Source: a sulfur-oxidizing endosymbiont of Gigantopelta aegis
GTDB lineage: Bacteria; Pseudomonadota; Gammaproteobacteria; GRL18
Assembly: GCF_016097415.1 (NCBI RefSeq)
Contig: NZ_JAEHGE010000001.1
Span: 4,046,610 to 4,110,609, forward strand
DNA length: 64,000 nucleotides
Reading direction: 5' to 3'
The position numbers and the translations under genes were made by a program. Positions 10,755-26,326 of this stretch are shown piece by piece; the first letter of the stretch is position 1; each line of letters opens with the position of its first letter. The notes below the pieces were generated by a model. That model saw nothing but the letters and a program-made list of their open reading frames with translations, was not told where the DNA came from and made no database searches.

Positions 10755-12026
10755 TGATGTGTCAACACTTTTCCGGACAGTTTTCTAAATATTTTTTGGC
10801 TGTTTCAAGTGATTTTTGTCATTTTGTATTTCCTATCATTTTAGTTTCTCATGTTAACTTTAAACAGATGAAGAGAAAGGGCTTTGCCCTCTGGAACGAT
10901 AGAGCCGTTCCATTCACCCAAGGTATTTTCACAACGGTAATGATCCTGTTACAATATCTTCACGGCACAGGCTGAGGAGCCGATGGCCGTCAACGGTAAT
11001 GGGCGGCATTTATGTCGCATCGACAATGGTGCGTCAATTCAGTTTTCAAACTATGAAAGAAGCTCTCTGATACAGCATTGTCCCAGCAATTTCCTTTGCG
11101 GCTCATAGACTGAATTATGTTATGATCCGACAATATTTTTCTATGACTATCAGAGGCATATTGGCTACCTCGGTCAGTATGCCAAAGCAATCCATCCATT
11201 GGTTTACGCTTCCATATGGCCATCAGTAAAGCATCATTGACTAGCTTGGCTTTCATTCGCTCATCCATCGACCAGCCAACAATTTGCCTAGAGAATAAGT
11301 CAATGACAACCGCTAAATATAACCAGCCTTCCTTGGTGGCAATATAGGTAATATCACCCACATAGTAGCGATCAGGTTGAGAGACAGTAAACTCTCTTTC
11401 CAGTAAATTTGGAGATATACGCTTATTATGCTTGGAATTAGTCGTCGCTTTAAAGCGTCTCTTCGTTTTACAAAACAAACCGGCTTTTTTCATTAATCGA
11501 CCAATTCTCCGGCGGCTTATATGAACGCCTTTTTCAGCCAGTTTTCTTTTTAAGACGACGGGTTCCATAAGTCTTGCGACTGTCTTCAAACAGTTTTTTA
11601 GCTGCTCAGTAAGCGCTTCATTTTCTTTCTCTCTATCCGTTTTAGGAGAGCTAACCCAATCATAATAGCAACTACGGAAACATCCATAAAACGGCACAGA
11701 ATCGTTACCGGGTAATCTTTAGCCTGATCAGTTATCCATGCGTACTTCACAAAGTTTCCCTTGCAAAGTACGCTGTGGCCTTTTTAATAAATCACGCTCC
11801 TGAATCACTTTTGCCAATTCTTTTTTCAGACGTTTTACTTCATCATAAATGTGTTCATCACTTCTATTGGCTACCGTCTTCACCGGTTTGGAATATTTAC
11901 TGATCCAGGTATGTAGAGTATTTACATTAACACCTAGCTCCCTGGCAGTCTGAGAAACGGGTTGATCCGTCTCATTAGCTAATTTTTGACAGCTGATTCT
12001 TTAAATTCTGATGTATAGCCACATTA
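10755..12026 (-). mobile_element. IS-A copy 5 (IS3 family), two internal deletions
   Basis: Both termini are present, with a 4-bp duplication ACTG (10751-10754 and 12027-12030). At 1272 bp it has lost two segments. About 165 bp of the orfB C-terminus is missing at 11020 (GTCGC joined directly to ATCGACAATGG). About 88 bp spanning the orfA start and most of the left terminal repeat is missing at 12012-12018, where orfA sequence GATGTATAGC runs straight into the left-end GTATAGCCACATTA. The second deletion is flanked by the short repeat GTATAGC. Because the duplication is intact, the losses came after insertion, and the element cannot move by itself. Confidence 0.9.
11021..12015 (-). pseudogene. 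IS-A transposase, C-terminally and N-terminally deleted
   Basis: OrfB is open from 11697 down to about 11021, with A5 at the critical run so that the frame continues through [18 protein letters not shown]. It ends abnormally after THHC because the C-terminal 45 or so residues are deleted. All three catalytic motifs remain. OrfA has no start codon. Apart from copy 11 this is the only copy whose OrfB is open from MPFYG through the DDE core. Confidence 0.75.
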
Positions 12027-12537
12027 ACTGATAGAGATCCTTACGTTCAGTGTGCTGTTATTTATTACCTATTAATCTGATTTTATGCATATCAGGGCAT
12101 GCAGATGGTATTTTTTATGTAATAATTGTGAGGCTTTCATGACGTTCTCCAAATTGATTTGTGGTGAACTAATTTGATCATAGTTCGTCATGAAAGTCGA
12201 TCAATTTCAAAATATTCAACGCGTTACTAAAAAACTCGCGGGGATAACTCAGGAGTAAATATTGAAGCAACTTATAAATATGAACCCTCATCACTTATTT
12301 CTTGTAAAATCATTAGCATCATTATGCATACTTGGGCTTGATATTTCTACTACTGTTTTTGCACTAGAAAATAATGCCATCGCAGAAAATTTTGATGCGA
12401 CTACGGTCTGGTCTTATGGCTCACAAAATGGTGGTAATGCCATTATATCCAACAATACTGCTGAAAATTATCTTAATAGTCGCGGAAGCTTAAAGGCTAA
12501 CTATCCCATTGCCTCTGGCGGTGTTTATAACTGGGCT

Positions 12538-14033
12538 CATAGGCTGGATCTTTAAAGCTATTGATTTATAAGGTATTATTTTAAAAATATAAAAAAGAGT
12601 AAAAAACAGCTATATTTAAGCATTTAAGTTGAACTATTAGGCGTTCAAATGATCAGATCAAGTAGACCAATACTTATAGCGAACTGATCAAATGAACAAA
12701 ATCTATATTAAACAACTTGGAAATAAATGCAAAAAGTTTTTTTCAGAAAAGACATTAAATGATTTGGGAAATCCTTAAAACTGGCATCACGCTGTAGGCA
12801 AATAACACCTTACCGATTGGGCATGGCTTTTATAACGGTTCTTTCACAACATGAGATAAAAACAATAGCAGATCTTCATCGAGGATTTAATAATCTGTTT
12901 GGGATCAATATTGCTTATAAGCCATTTCATAACCAACTACGAAAGAAGCAATTCCCTGTTTTTATGCGTCATATGTTAGAACATTTACTCAATGAGTTTG
13001 CCTATCAATCACTGGCATTTAACAAAGGTAGTCCATTTGAAATATTTAAGAAAATCCTATTACAGGATGGTTCTTCTTTTGCTGTTAATCCCAAATTAAA
13101 AGACAAGCTTCCTGGTCGTTTCAGCCACTATAACCCAGCGGCAGTTGAGTTGCATGTTGCATTGGATTTATATTCAGAAACACCTGAGACGATTATATTA
13201 ACTCCCGACACAAATGCTGAAGCCCAATATTTACCAAAGCCTGAGCAATTAGAAGACACTTTAATTATGGGAGACAGAGGCTATTTTAAAAAGGATTACA
13301 TGTATCGTGTATTACAACAAAGCAGTGTTTATTGCATCATTAAAGCGACTTCAGCAATAAACCCTAATGTTAAAAAAGTACTGATCGATGATAAACAGCT
13401 TAAGAAATTTTCAAATAAAAAGCTCAAAGACATAAAAGAAAAATTATCTAAAACTGATGTAATTGATATGGATATTCAATGGGAAGAAAAAGATAAAATA
13501 ATTAATTGCCGAATGATTGTTAGTTGGAACCCCAGTGGCCAATTACTTTCAATATTTAACGACAAATTTGCCACGAGATACATTTTCACCAGAACATATT
13601 ATTGAAGCGTACCGACTTCGCTGGCAAATTGAGTTGATGTTTAAAGAATGGAAATCATTTGCCAATCTGAGGACATTTGTCACTGAAAAAGAAGCCATTG
13701 TTGAGGGGCTGATTTGGGCTTCCTTATGTGCGGCCATTTTAAAAGGTTTATTGCCCATGTTGCTCAAAAGGCGACAGGCGTTGCCATTTCAACACACAAA
13801 GTGGCTAAATCTGCTTGTTACTTTATGGGTGATATTATGAATTCAATAATACATGACCCCGATAAAATCAGAATGGCTCTTGAAAAAGCGATTCTATTTT
13901 TAAAAACAATACTCGGCGTGATAGTATAAAGCGAGATAAAAAATCTGGGCGATCAAAACTGGGGCTAAACCCTCTATATGGAGCGTAAATTTATGATGTT
14001 AAAAATTCATAATTCCTTAAGGTCCAGCCTATG
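12538..14033 (+). mobile_element. IS4-family insertion sequence, complete with 10-bp target duplication
   Basis: The termini are CATAGGCTGGATCTTTAA and, inverted, CATAGGCTGGACCTTAAGG, so the outer ten bases are identical. TAACTGGGCT occurs at 12528-12537 and 14034-14043, a 10-bp duplication in the IS4 range. Removing the element rejoins the lyase-like gene in frame (V-Y-N-W-A-S-L-N-I). The length is 1496 bp with one transposase gene. Confidence 0.93.
12692..13988 (+). pseudogene. IS4-family DDE transposase, frameshifted
   Basis: The ATG at 12692 begins MNKIYIKQLGNKCKKFF; one or more shifts near 12770-12820 lead into MAFITVLSQHEIKTIADLHR. The frame is then open to 13605 with the first Asp in LQDGSSFAVN and the second in IMGDRGYF. 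After another shift near 13560, the IS4 signature AYRLRWQIELMFKEWK gives the YREK motif with the catalytic Glu. After a third shift near 13900 it ends KSGRSKLGLNPLYGA at 13988. All catalytic residues survive but the frame is broken at least three times, so this copy is not autonomous. Confidence 0.8.
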
Positions 14034-14742
14034 TAACTGGGCTAGCCTTAACATTTCCAGTTGGCAAACAAATAGTATTAAAGTTGAGTTCTGGGCAAAA
14101 ATGCCTAAGGCTCGACATGGCGTAAAATTTCTAAAGATTTTTAGTGGTCGCAACGCTAATAATACTAATTCAGGCTATGCAAACACCACTTTTGGCCTAG
14201 ATTATACCGGCGGTGATAATGGTGGTATGTATCAGGTTTCTTTTGGTGACGGCACTAATATCTAAAATGATACAGCCAATGTTATTAATTTTGATGGTAC
14301 ATACCCGCAATGGATTGGCCGTTCATTTGGTATTGCCAAGATCTCTACGCCACAAAATCAACGCTGGTCATCAAGCAATTGGGGGGCTGATTGGCATCAT
14401 TTTAGTTTTAAAATCAAGTTTAATAGCGGAACAACAGCAGAAAATGAGCTACCGGATGGAGAGTACTCCGTTACCATTGATGGTATTGTCTATGTGGAAG
14501 CCACAAGACTTTTTAACCGCCACTATTCTAACTCACTCATCGATAGAGTTGAATTACTTGGCTGGTCTCAAAGTGGTTCAGAGCCATTTGAAATTTGGTA
14601 TGACAATGTCAAAGTTGAACAATATCCCTTAATCAGACCAACGGATACTGAAAAAACTTGCTGTCCCTCAGGCAATGTCATCAAGCTCATTAAAATGTCA
14701 CAAGCAAAAGATAAAAGCCTTTAGCTGTATATAAAAAAGCCT

Positions 14743-16062
14743 TTAGCCAATGACTTGCTTAACGGTGACTGAAAAACGCCAATAAAGAAAGGTAAAGACC
14801 GCTAGATTTAAAAATCCAATCAAGGCAAATAATTGTGGCAAAGAAAAACCATTATCCAATAACATCATAGTGAATAAGGCTGATACCACCATAAACAAAG
14901 AATTGATAATATTATTAGCAGCAATTGTTCTAGAGCGTGACTCAATAGCACTATGCTCTTGTAGAATGACATATAAAGGTACAATATAAAGGCCACCAGA
15001 AACACCTAATAAAAGTACAGAGAAAAGCACATGGGCGGTCATCGGATCATTAAACAGAGCTTGCCAAGTAGAAAGCTCATTGACATTTTTCAGCAGATTA
15101 TCAGTCATTAGCTGATTGCTTATCCAATAGAGATCAATAGCGGTTAGACTAATACCGATAGCACCCACAACAATCCACTTAACACTCTTTTTTAACGTTG
15201 CAGATTTACCCGCAACAATTGACCCAACACCCACACCAATGGAAAAAAGTGCCAGCAACAAAGTAATGACTTGTTCTTTAGCATGGAGGACATCCTGAGT
15301 AAATACCGGCAAGGGCAAGACAGATAACATGGTTGCGCCAACAAACCAAAACCAAGATATCGCAATTATCGCCCCAAAAATCAAGCGTGAGTCTGTGGAT
15401 GATACAATAATATTCCATGTTTCTGTGAAAATATTCCAATTGATTATCAGGTTTTCATTGGCTGACTCTGCCAAAGGAATTTTACGACTTGCGAACCAGC
15501 CGAGTAGAGCGACACTGACCACGGTAATACTGACATAAACACGACCCAACTCCCCTTCAAGAATTAAGATGCCACCTAATAATGTACCTAATAGGATAGC
15601 CAGAAAAGTCCCTAGCTCAATCATTGCATTGCCTTTTAACAAGCCTTCTTCAGTAAGGTGTTGCGGTAGAATACTGTATTTTACCGGCCCAAATAAGCTT
15701 GACTGGCAGCCCATAAAGAATAATACGGCTAATAAAAACCAGATATTTTCTAAATAAAAACCTAGGGCTGCAAGGATCATTATATTGATTTCACCCATTT
15801 TTACATAACGGATGAGGCGTGCTTTTTCGTATTTATCAGCCAACTGCCCCGCAAGTGCAGAAAATAAGAAAAACGGCAGAATAAATATGCCGCCACTGAG
15901 AGGGATTAATAACTCAACTGAAATACTGGTATAGCTCGCTGCATTCATTGTCACCAAAATAATGAGTGCATTTTTATAAACGTTATCATTAAATGCCCCC
16001 AAAAACTGTGTCCAGAATAAGGGTGCAAAGTATTTGCTACTCAGTAAAGTATTAAAATTCAT
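14743..16062 (-). CDS. MFS transporter, LplT-like
   Basis: The 439-residue integral membrane protein has about 12 hydrophobic spans. The N-terminal FWTQFLGAFNDNVYKNALII is the signature of the LplT branch of the major facilitator superfamily, which flips lysophospholipids across the inner membrane for re-acylation. The loop between spans 2 and 3 reads AGQLADKYEKARLIR, the MFS motif A. FGPVKYSILPQHL, just after span 4, is also characteristic. In many bacteria lplT lies beside or is fused to the aas acyltransferase, but no acyltransferase is visible here. It converges with the lyase pseudogene. The IS66 element inserted 58 bp upstream of its start codon and may have displaced its promoter. Lysophospholipid specificity is inferred. 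Confidence 0.82.
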   Translation of the reverse strand: MNFNTLLSSKYFAPLFWTQFLGAFNDNVYKNALIILVTMNAASYTSISVELLIPLSGGIFILPFFLFSALAGQLADKYEKARLIRYVKMGEINIMILAALGFYLENIWFLLAVLFFMGCQSSLFGPVKYSILPQHLTEEGLLKGNAMIELGTFLAILLGTLLGGILILEGELGRVYVSITVVSVALLGWFASRKIPLAESANENLIINWNIFTETWNIIVSSTDSRLIFGAIIAISWFWFVGATMLSVLPLPVFTQDVLHAKEQVITLLLALFSIGVGVGSIVAGKSATLKKSVKWIVVGAIGISLTAIDLYWISNQLMTDNLLKNVNELSTWQALFNDPMTAHVLFSVLLLGVSGGLYIVPLYVILQEHSAIESRSRTIAANNIINSLFMVVSALFTMMLLDNGFSLPQLFALIGFLNLAVFTFLYWRFSVTVKQVIG

Positions 16063-17031
16063 AGATTAAATGACAACTTATTTTAAATGAAGATATTATA
16101 GTGGGAATAATGATTTGTCGTATACGTCAAAACTTCCCACGTTGACGTATCATTCCACTTTATTTAAAGGCTGAATTTTTTCAGTCAAATTCCATGGCAA
16201 CAATTGCTCTAAAGCCTCATCATCATAATGCCTGCCCAGCTTAGGTAACTCAGTCAGAATGTGTGTTAAAAAGGCAAAGGGCTCTAGGTTGTTTGCTTTC
16301 GCTGTTTGCACGATTGAATATAAAATAGCACTGGCCTCAGCACCACGAGGATTTTGGTTCATGACCCAGTTTTTGCGCCCAATCACAAAGGGTTTGATCC
16401 GCCGCTCTGCCATATTATTATCAATCTGGAGGTTGCCCTCTTCAAGATAGACAGTCAGATACTTCCATTGATTGATCACATAACGAATAGCGACACCCAA
16501 CTTACTGTCTTTTGTTGTTTTAGTCACTTTATCATCACACCACTTTTTAAAGTCATCCAGTAGTGGTTTGCTTTTTCCTGACGGATCAGGTAACGTTGTT
16601 CAGCATTGAGCGGTTTGATTTGTTTTTCAATCGCATACAATTTAGCAATTTTACTGATCGCCATTTGTACCATGCCAGGCTTTTTCTGACTGTTCTTGGG
16701 TAATGCTTTTAAGGCATCATGGAACTTGCGACGAGCATGTGCCATGCAGCCTAATAAAGTGACTTCACTGTTCTCATTTTCGAATATATGATAACCGGGA
16801 AAGCCATCCGTTTGCAGGTAACCTGAAAACCCCGTTAAAAAGGTTTTGGCATGTTGGCCTGCACGAGTAGGCTGATACTCATACAAAACAATGGGACACT
16901 TGGAATGATAGCCGCCACTTTGATAGAGCCACATATAAGATTTAGGGCAATTCTCACGTCCATCATGGATCACTCGCATCGTTGTTTCATCGGCCTGGAT
17001 GATTTTCTGCCTAATGAGATAATACAACAAC

Positions 17032-18543
<1,512 letters not shown>

Positions 18544-19264
18544 AACCGATTATAAAAGGGTTTGAGTAATTCAGCTGATTTAAGCACCCAGTTGGACATA
18601 CTGGCTCTGGAAAGTGTTATCTTATAGCGTTTAAATATCGCTTCCTGTCGATAGAGAGGCAAGCTGTCTAGGAATTTAGAAACAATGATATAGGCCAGCA
18701 GGCTGGGTGATGCAAAACTTCTAGGAATGGGCTGTGCAGGCTTAGGAGCAGTTTTAACGCCTTCCTCACAAGCACGACAGGCATATTTAACCTGAACATG
18801 TTCTACAACATATACCTGAGCAGGAACAATTTCCAGTTGCTCTGAGGTCTCTTCACCAATTTCATGCAAGTGATGACCGCAGTCACAGACTTGTTCTGCT
18901 TCAGATAACTCATGACGAACAACTTTACGAGGTAGGTCTTTAGGTAAAGGCTTACGACCGGGCTTTTACGCTCATAAGTAATGGTTTCACGGACTTCCGG
19001 TGCTTCTTCGGCGAACGTTTCTGCCTCATTAAAGAAGTCGGGGTGAACTTCTTTTCACTGGAAGTACCAAACCGTTTATGTTGCAACAGACGAAATTGTT
19101 CCTCATACCAGTCCACTTTTGACTGGAGTTCAAGCACCCTGTTTTTGAGCGTTGGTATCTCTTCTGGTAGTATTTTGTCTGTTGAACTCATGCGTTATAT
19201 TATACTAAAATGAGCGTTAAATGCTTGTATTTATTCTGTTTAATGCGCATCTAAAGGGACTTTT

Positions 19265-19620
19265 TTAGTTGTTTTCCAGACCATGAATTTCAGGGTGAGC
19301 ATGGTGTTGTGTGCAAGATAAACCATCCAGTAACCACTGTAATTCTCTCAGTGTTAACGAAAGAGTGGGTTGTTCTTTTTCCATCGGCCACTGGAATTTC
19401 CCTTTTCAAGTGTACGATAGTAAAGCCAGAAACCATTACGCTCCCAGTACAGTATTTTAAGTTTATCTCGCTGACGATTACAAAAAACAAAGACACTGCC
19501 ATCAAAGGGATTGTGTTCCAATTGCTCTGAGACAATCAGTGATAGCCCATTGGTTGCTTTTCTCATATCGGTAACACCAGAAACCAGATAAACCTGATTG
19601 ACTGTGATGCCCGTTATCAT
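19265..19620 (-). pseudogene. tnpB: IS66 accessory protein TnpB, one frameshift
   Basis: The N-terminus VYLVSGVTDMRKATNGLSLI and then FVFCNRQRDKLKILYWERNG is the conserved core of IS66 TnpB (Orf2). At about 19405 one base is missing; restoring it continues as FQWPMEKEQPTLSLTLRELQ and WLLDGLSCTQHHAHP, ending at 19265. Its start overlaps the tnpA stop by 4 bp, as usual in this family. Confidence 0.88.
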
Positions 19621-19908
19621 GAAACAGTCCTGAGCAAATCCAGAATGGACTTGAGCTGATTCAGGTTCGTATCAGAATTGATTTCCAAACTGAAACCATT
19701 GGTATGGCTTACTTTAATTGCATTGCTTGTGGGGGAATTGGCCAGTAAATTAATGGGAATGAGTTGATTGTTGGTGTTGACCTGTTTTGATGAGCTAACA
19801 TAACCCAACTTCTTTCGATAATAGCTAAAAATATGAGAGGGTATCTTATGTTGTTGACAATAAACTGCCTGGCTTAAGTTACTGGCTTGGCAGGCCTCTA
19901 TGTGTTGC

Positions 19909-21415
<1,507 letters not shown>

Positions 21416-21718
21416 TGCTTCATCGAAGCATCTTTTGAATGGTTGCTCATTTGTATCTCCAAATTACGAATTGAAGATCATAGTTTGAGCTAACTGAAGC
21501 TTATTGTGAACGTGGGTTTTAATTGACGTTTACGATTTGTCTAAACTAGCACATTAATATTGTACCATCAATCAAGTTTATGAATTTATCTAATGGCACA
21601 AAACATCCTATTAAGGATTAAGTTATAAATCCTTAAACCTTAAAAACTGCTTAAATGAGAAAATTTATAAGTAGTTCACCCTATATATCTTTGAATAATG
21701 GATTTGCTATAGTATAAA

Positions 21719-21732
21719 TTGACTTGGATCAA
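21719..21732 (+). promoter_or_regulatory. Possible FNR/Anr-type operator
   Basis: TTGACTTGGATCAA matches the FNR consensus TTGAT-N4-ATCAA with one mismatch, about 90 bp upstream of the polyketide synthase start. A TATAGT/TATAAAT stretch lies just before it. This is a single motif match and might be chance. Confidence 0.3.
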
Positions 21733-22879
21733 TTGAATATCACACTCTAATTTTAAACTCTAAACAGAAATAATTAATGAGAATGGACCAGTGATATTTC
21801 TCTAACGGATGAGATATTGTAAAATGGACGAAATGATTTTTGCCTTGGGCACTGCTGTTCCTGAGCATAAAATAGCACAAAAACAATTAACAGATAGAAC
21901 AATTTCACCACTCAAGCTGCCTAGAAAGCTCGACTATTGGTTAAAAAAGTGTCTGAACTATCGGATATTCAGAATCGGTTTTCTGTGCTTGAAGACTATA
22001 AATCTCCACTTGCTCAAGGTGCTTTCTATGGTAAAGACTTTCCTGTGAAAGAGCCAACCATGAGTGATCGTATGGTAATTTATAAACAAGAAGCACCACG
22101 CCTTGCCCTGCAAGCAGCTAAAGAAGCCATTGCTCAATGGGGTGAGGATGCGAATAAAATCACTCATATTATTTCCATCTCCTGTACGGGGTTCATCGCT
22201 CCTGGCATCGAAGTTTCATTGATTAAAGACCTACAGCTTAACAATGATGTACGCCGTTTTGGCTTAAATTTTATGGGCTGTATGGCTGCCTTTAATGGTT
22301 TATCTGCAGCACAAGCCTTAGCTGCTGAAGATCCAAAAATCGAGTCTTAGTTGTTTGCACCGAGCTATGCACGCTCCATTATCAGCGTAGTGAAAAAGAG
22401 AAACCTTATTAGGTCACGTCTTATTTGGTGATGGTGCTGCCTGTGCTATTGTGGGCAACACACCAACAGAAAATGAAAACCCACTTTGGCGATTTGAAAA
22501 CAAAGCCTCATGGCTATTGGATGATAGTCAAAATGAGATGACCTGGATATCTGGTGATAACGCTTATATTATGAAGCTCACATCAAAAGTTCCCAAGTTA
22601 ATTAAAAAACAAATCCATGCTTTATTCTCTAAGCTGGTCAGCAAAGAACAATATAAAGATGCATTGTGGGCTATTCACCCTGGTGGCAAGGCGATTATTG
22701 ATGGTATACAGGAATCATTAAAACTCAGTCATAAAGATACTCAAGAGTCACGTGATGTACTTAATGATTATGGCAATATGTCCAGCCCGACCATTCTATT
22801 TGTACTCAAACAATTGGCCCAAAAACGCCATGAAAAGAAATGGACATTTGCTTTAGGTTTGGCCGGACTGAGCATTGAA

Positions 22880-24376
<1,497 letters not shown>

Positions 24377-24636
24377 GAAAGCTTAATCTTAGAAAATAGC
24401 AATCCAATAAAGCGGCTTAAATGTTTCCATTCATCGCACAATATTTACCAAGCTTTAAAAATAGAAGCTATCAAAAGAACTGATCGACTTAGGCGAAGCC
24501 TATTATAGTGAAGAAGAATATTTTGATTGTTTGGAAAAGCTAGGAGCCGTCGGGCGCTTACTACAGTGGACCCCATTGTCAAGACAGCTTTCTCAAATAT
24601 TAAGATATAATTCTGTTGGTTATTTATAGTATTAGT

Positions 24637-24728
24637 CTTATCCACATATCCACAGGTCTGCCAGTAGTCCAGAGACGCTTGCGATATATCTCAGGGCTAC
24701 TGGCTTGGCCTGTGGATATGTGGACAAG
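24637..24728. repeat. Palindrome with four DnaA-box-like 9-mers in the IS-B tail
   Basis: CTTATCCACATATCCACAGG pairs with CCTGTGGATATGTGGACAAG (one mismatch), with inner pairing CCAGTAG/CTACTGG. The arms contain TTATCCACA (24638-24646), ATATCCACA (24646-24654) and, on the other strand, ATATCCACA (24711-24719) and TTGTCCACA (24719-24727). TTATCCACA is an exact DnaA-box consensus. The hairpin could instead be a transcription terminator for orfB. Confidence 0.6.
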
Positions 24729-24759
24729 GCGGTTGCCAGTAAAGTTGATTATCCTCTCA

Positions 24760-25909
24760 TCATGCTGCCCGTTTTAAGTCTGGAACAACTTCTTTCATCA
24801 CGCCATAGATCTCTGCAGGCGTTTTTCCACCGTGTGTACTGTGTGGTCGTTCATGGTTGTAAAACTCAAAATATTCCTTTAATGAGCTCTTTAGCTCATC
24901 AATACTTTGGTAATCCTTGAGGTAAATTTCCTCATATTTTACACTTCGCCAGAGTCGTTCAATCATAATGTTATCCATTGCTCTGCCTTTGCCGTCCATG
25001 CTGATTTTTATATCATTGGCCTTTAGAACACCTGTAAATGCTCTGCTAGTATATTGAGCACCTTGATCCGTATTGAAGATTTCTGGCTTTCCATATCGTC
25101 GCAGTGCTGTTTCCAGACTACTGATACAAAAGCTTTCTTCCATGCTGGTTGACACTTCCCAGGACAGCACAAAACGGCTACTCCAGTCCATAACAGCACT
25201 TAGGTAGACAAATCCATGTGGCATCCGTAAATACGTGATATCTGTGCACCAAACCTGGTTATTCCTATTAATATCAATTCCTTTGAGCAAATATGGATAG
25301 AGGTTATTTACTTTGCAAGGCTTGCTGGTATTGGGTTTTGGTGCCACTGAAACCAATCCCATGATCCGCATAAGCCGTTGAACTTTTTACGATTAATTTT
25401 ATAACATTTCAATCTTAATGCATTACGAATTTGACGACTGCCATAGAATGGATGTTTTATGTACAACTCATCAATCAAATTCATTAATGTTAAATCTTTA
25501 TTTTGCAGAGGCTTTTTAGGTTGATAGTAATAGCTTGAACGGTTCAGGCCGATAAGCTCACATTGTTTTTGATGCTCAACTGAGGGTGCTCTTTTCTATG
25601 CAACACCGCTTTTCTGCTCTACTCAGTTGAACATCTTCAACTTTTTGACAGCCAGTCAGCCTCTACTTTTAGTTGACCTATTTGGCTGTACAGGTGTTCT
25701 TTTTCCTTTTCATGTTCAGCATCTTTATTCTCTAATTTTTTGAAAAGTATCGGCTGCACCATCAAGCATCTGCTTTTCCAGCTATTGACCTGGGTGGTGT
25801 GCACTTCAAATTCTGACGCAATTTCTGCGACTGTTTTTTGACCTTTCAAAGCCTCAATGGCTACTTTTGCTTTAAATTTGTTGTTGAATGTTTTTCTTTT
25901 TGTGCTCAT
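24760..25909 (-). pseudogene. IS-B transposase OrfA plus OrfB, frameshifted
   Basis: OrfA (25637-25909, 90 aa) begins MSTKRKTFNNKFKAKVAIEA and has the helix-turn-helix KTVAEIASEFEVHTTQVNSWK followed by a coiled coil. OrfB reads LIDELYIKHPFYGSRQIRNA and KINRKK, then needs one extra A near 25385 to continue VQRLMRIMGLVSVAPKPNT. The catalytic half 24760-25371 is open, with WCTDITYL, FNTDQGAQYTS and IERLWRSVKYEE as D, D and E, ending DLKRAA. The frame break makes autonomous activity unlikely. Confidence 0.82.
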
Positions 25910-26326
25910 TTTTTGTTCCCCGTTAGGTTAGCTCTTATATCTTAACCTATTGTCCAGTTTTCGGGGTCCACTATATACTCGGTGGCGACAGAGCCACTTT
26001 GAAAAGTTTTTCCCATATTGAGCCAAAACTATTCTCGACGTTGGCTGTGGCGGTGGCTTTACTGCGCAATTGTTATCCAAAAAGTTTCACCAATGCTCAA
26101 TTCTAGGCATAGATATGAGCAAAAAGCCATTGATTTTTGCCATCAACGACACAATAAAAAGTCCTAAACTTAACTTCAAACATCATATAAACAAAGGCAT
26201 TGAAGCACCAGACAATAGTGTTGATATAGTCACATCGACTCTTGTCTGTCATCACATGAATGATGATGAGCTGGTTGAGTTTCTAGATCAGGCTCAACGT
26301 GTCGCCAAGCATGAAGTTATTATCAA

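Larger units (their letters stand above)
10632..12140 (-). pseudogene. IS4-like transposase remnant, split by IS-A copy 5
   Basis: On the minus strand, ATG at 12140 begins MKASQLLHKKYHLHALI. After lost sequence it reads HKIR-LIGNK (near 12060-12090), then QHTERKDLYQYLTSQLVGEQ across the copy 5 insertion, then HPVLIADWSPIPGSEIFQLL and MGGRSLTIF down to about 10632. HPVLIADWS with the conserved RISIPMGGRSLT is typical of the N-terminal half of IS4-family transposases that start MKxSQLLHK. The DDE core is absent. It is a deleted relic older than IS-A; a frameshift separates LIGNK from QHTER. Confidence 0.65.
12262..14724 (+). pseudogene. Secreted lyase-like (jelly-roll) protein, split by an IS4 element
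   Basis: The TTG at 12262 is preferred as start because AGGAG lies seven bases upstream. The N-terminus is a signal peptide (hydrophobic LASLCILGLDISTTVFA, probable cleavage VFA-LE). Sequence before the IS ends ASGGVYNWA and continues after it as SLNISSWQTNSIKVEFWAK. The mature part resembles polysaccharide-lyase or concanavalin-like beta-sandwich proteins (KFLKIFSGR, NTTFGLDYTGGDNGG, WHHFSFKIKF, GEYSVTIDGIVY, EIWYDNVKVEQYP). An in-frame TAA at 14263 interrupts GDGTNI-NDTANV, so even without the IS the gene is dead. The family assignment is tentative; the substrate might be an acidic polysaccharide. Confidence 0.65.
24567..25970 (-). mobile_element. IS-B, a second IS3-family element (1404 bp)
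   Basis: The ends are TGGACCCCATTGTC and, inverted, TGGACCCCGAAAACTGG. OrfA (25637-25909) and OrfB (24760 to about 25640) are on the minus strand. No exact target duplication was found (left flank CTACAG, right flank CTATAT), although the methyltransferase sequence rejoins across it. Its sequence is unrelated to IS-A beyond the family level. Downstream of orfB it has a 190-bp tail containing a striking palindrome. Confidence 0.88.

Noticed and set aside
12133-12197. Inverted repeat CTTTCATGACG/CGTCATGAAAG near the IS4-like relic as a transposon end
   Set aside because: It is short, with no matching partner at the other end of the relic and no duplication. It may be chance or a decayed operator.
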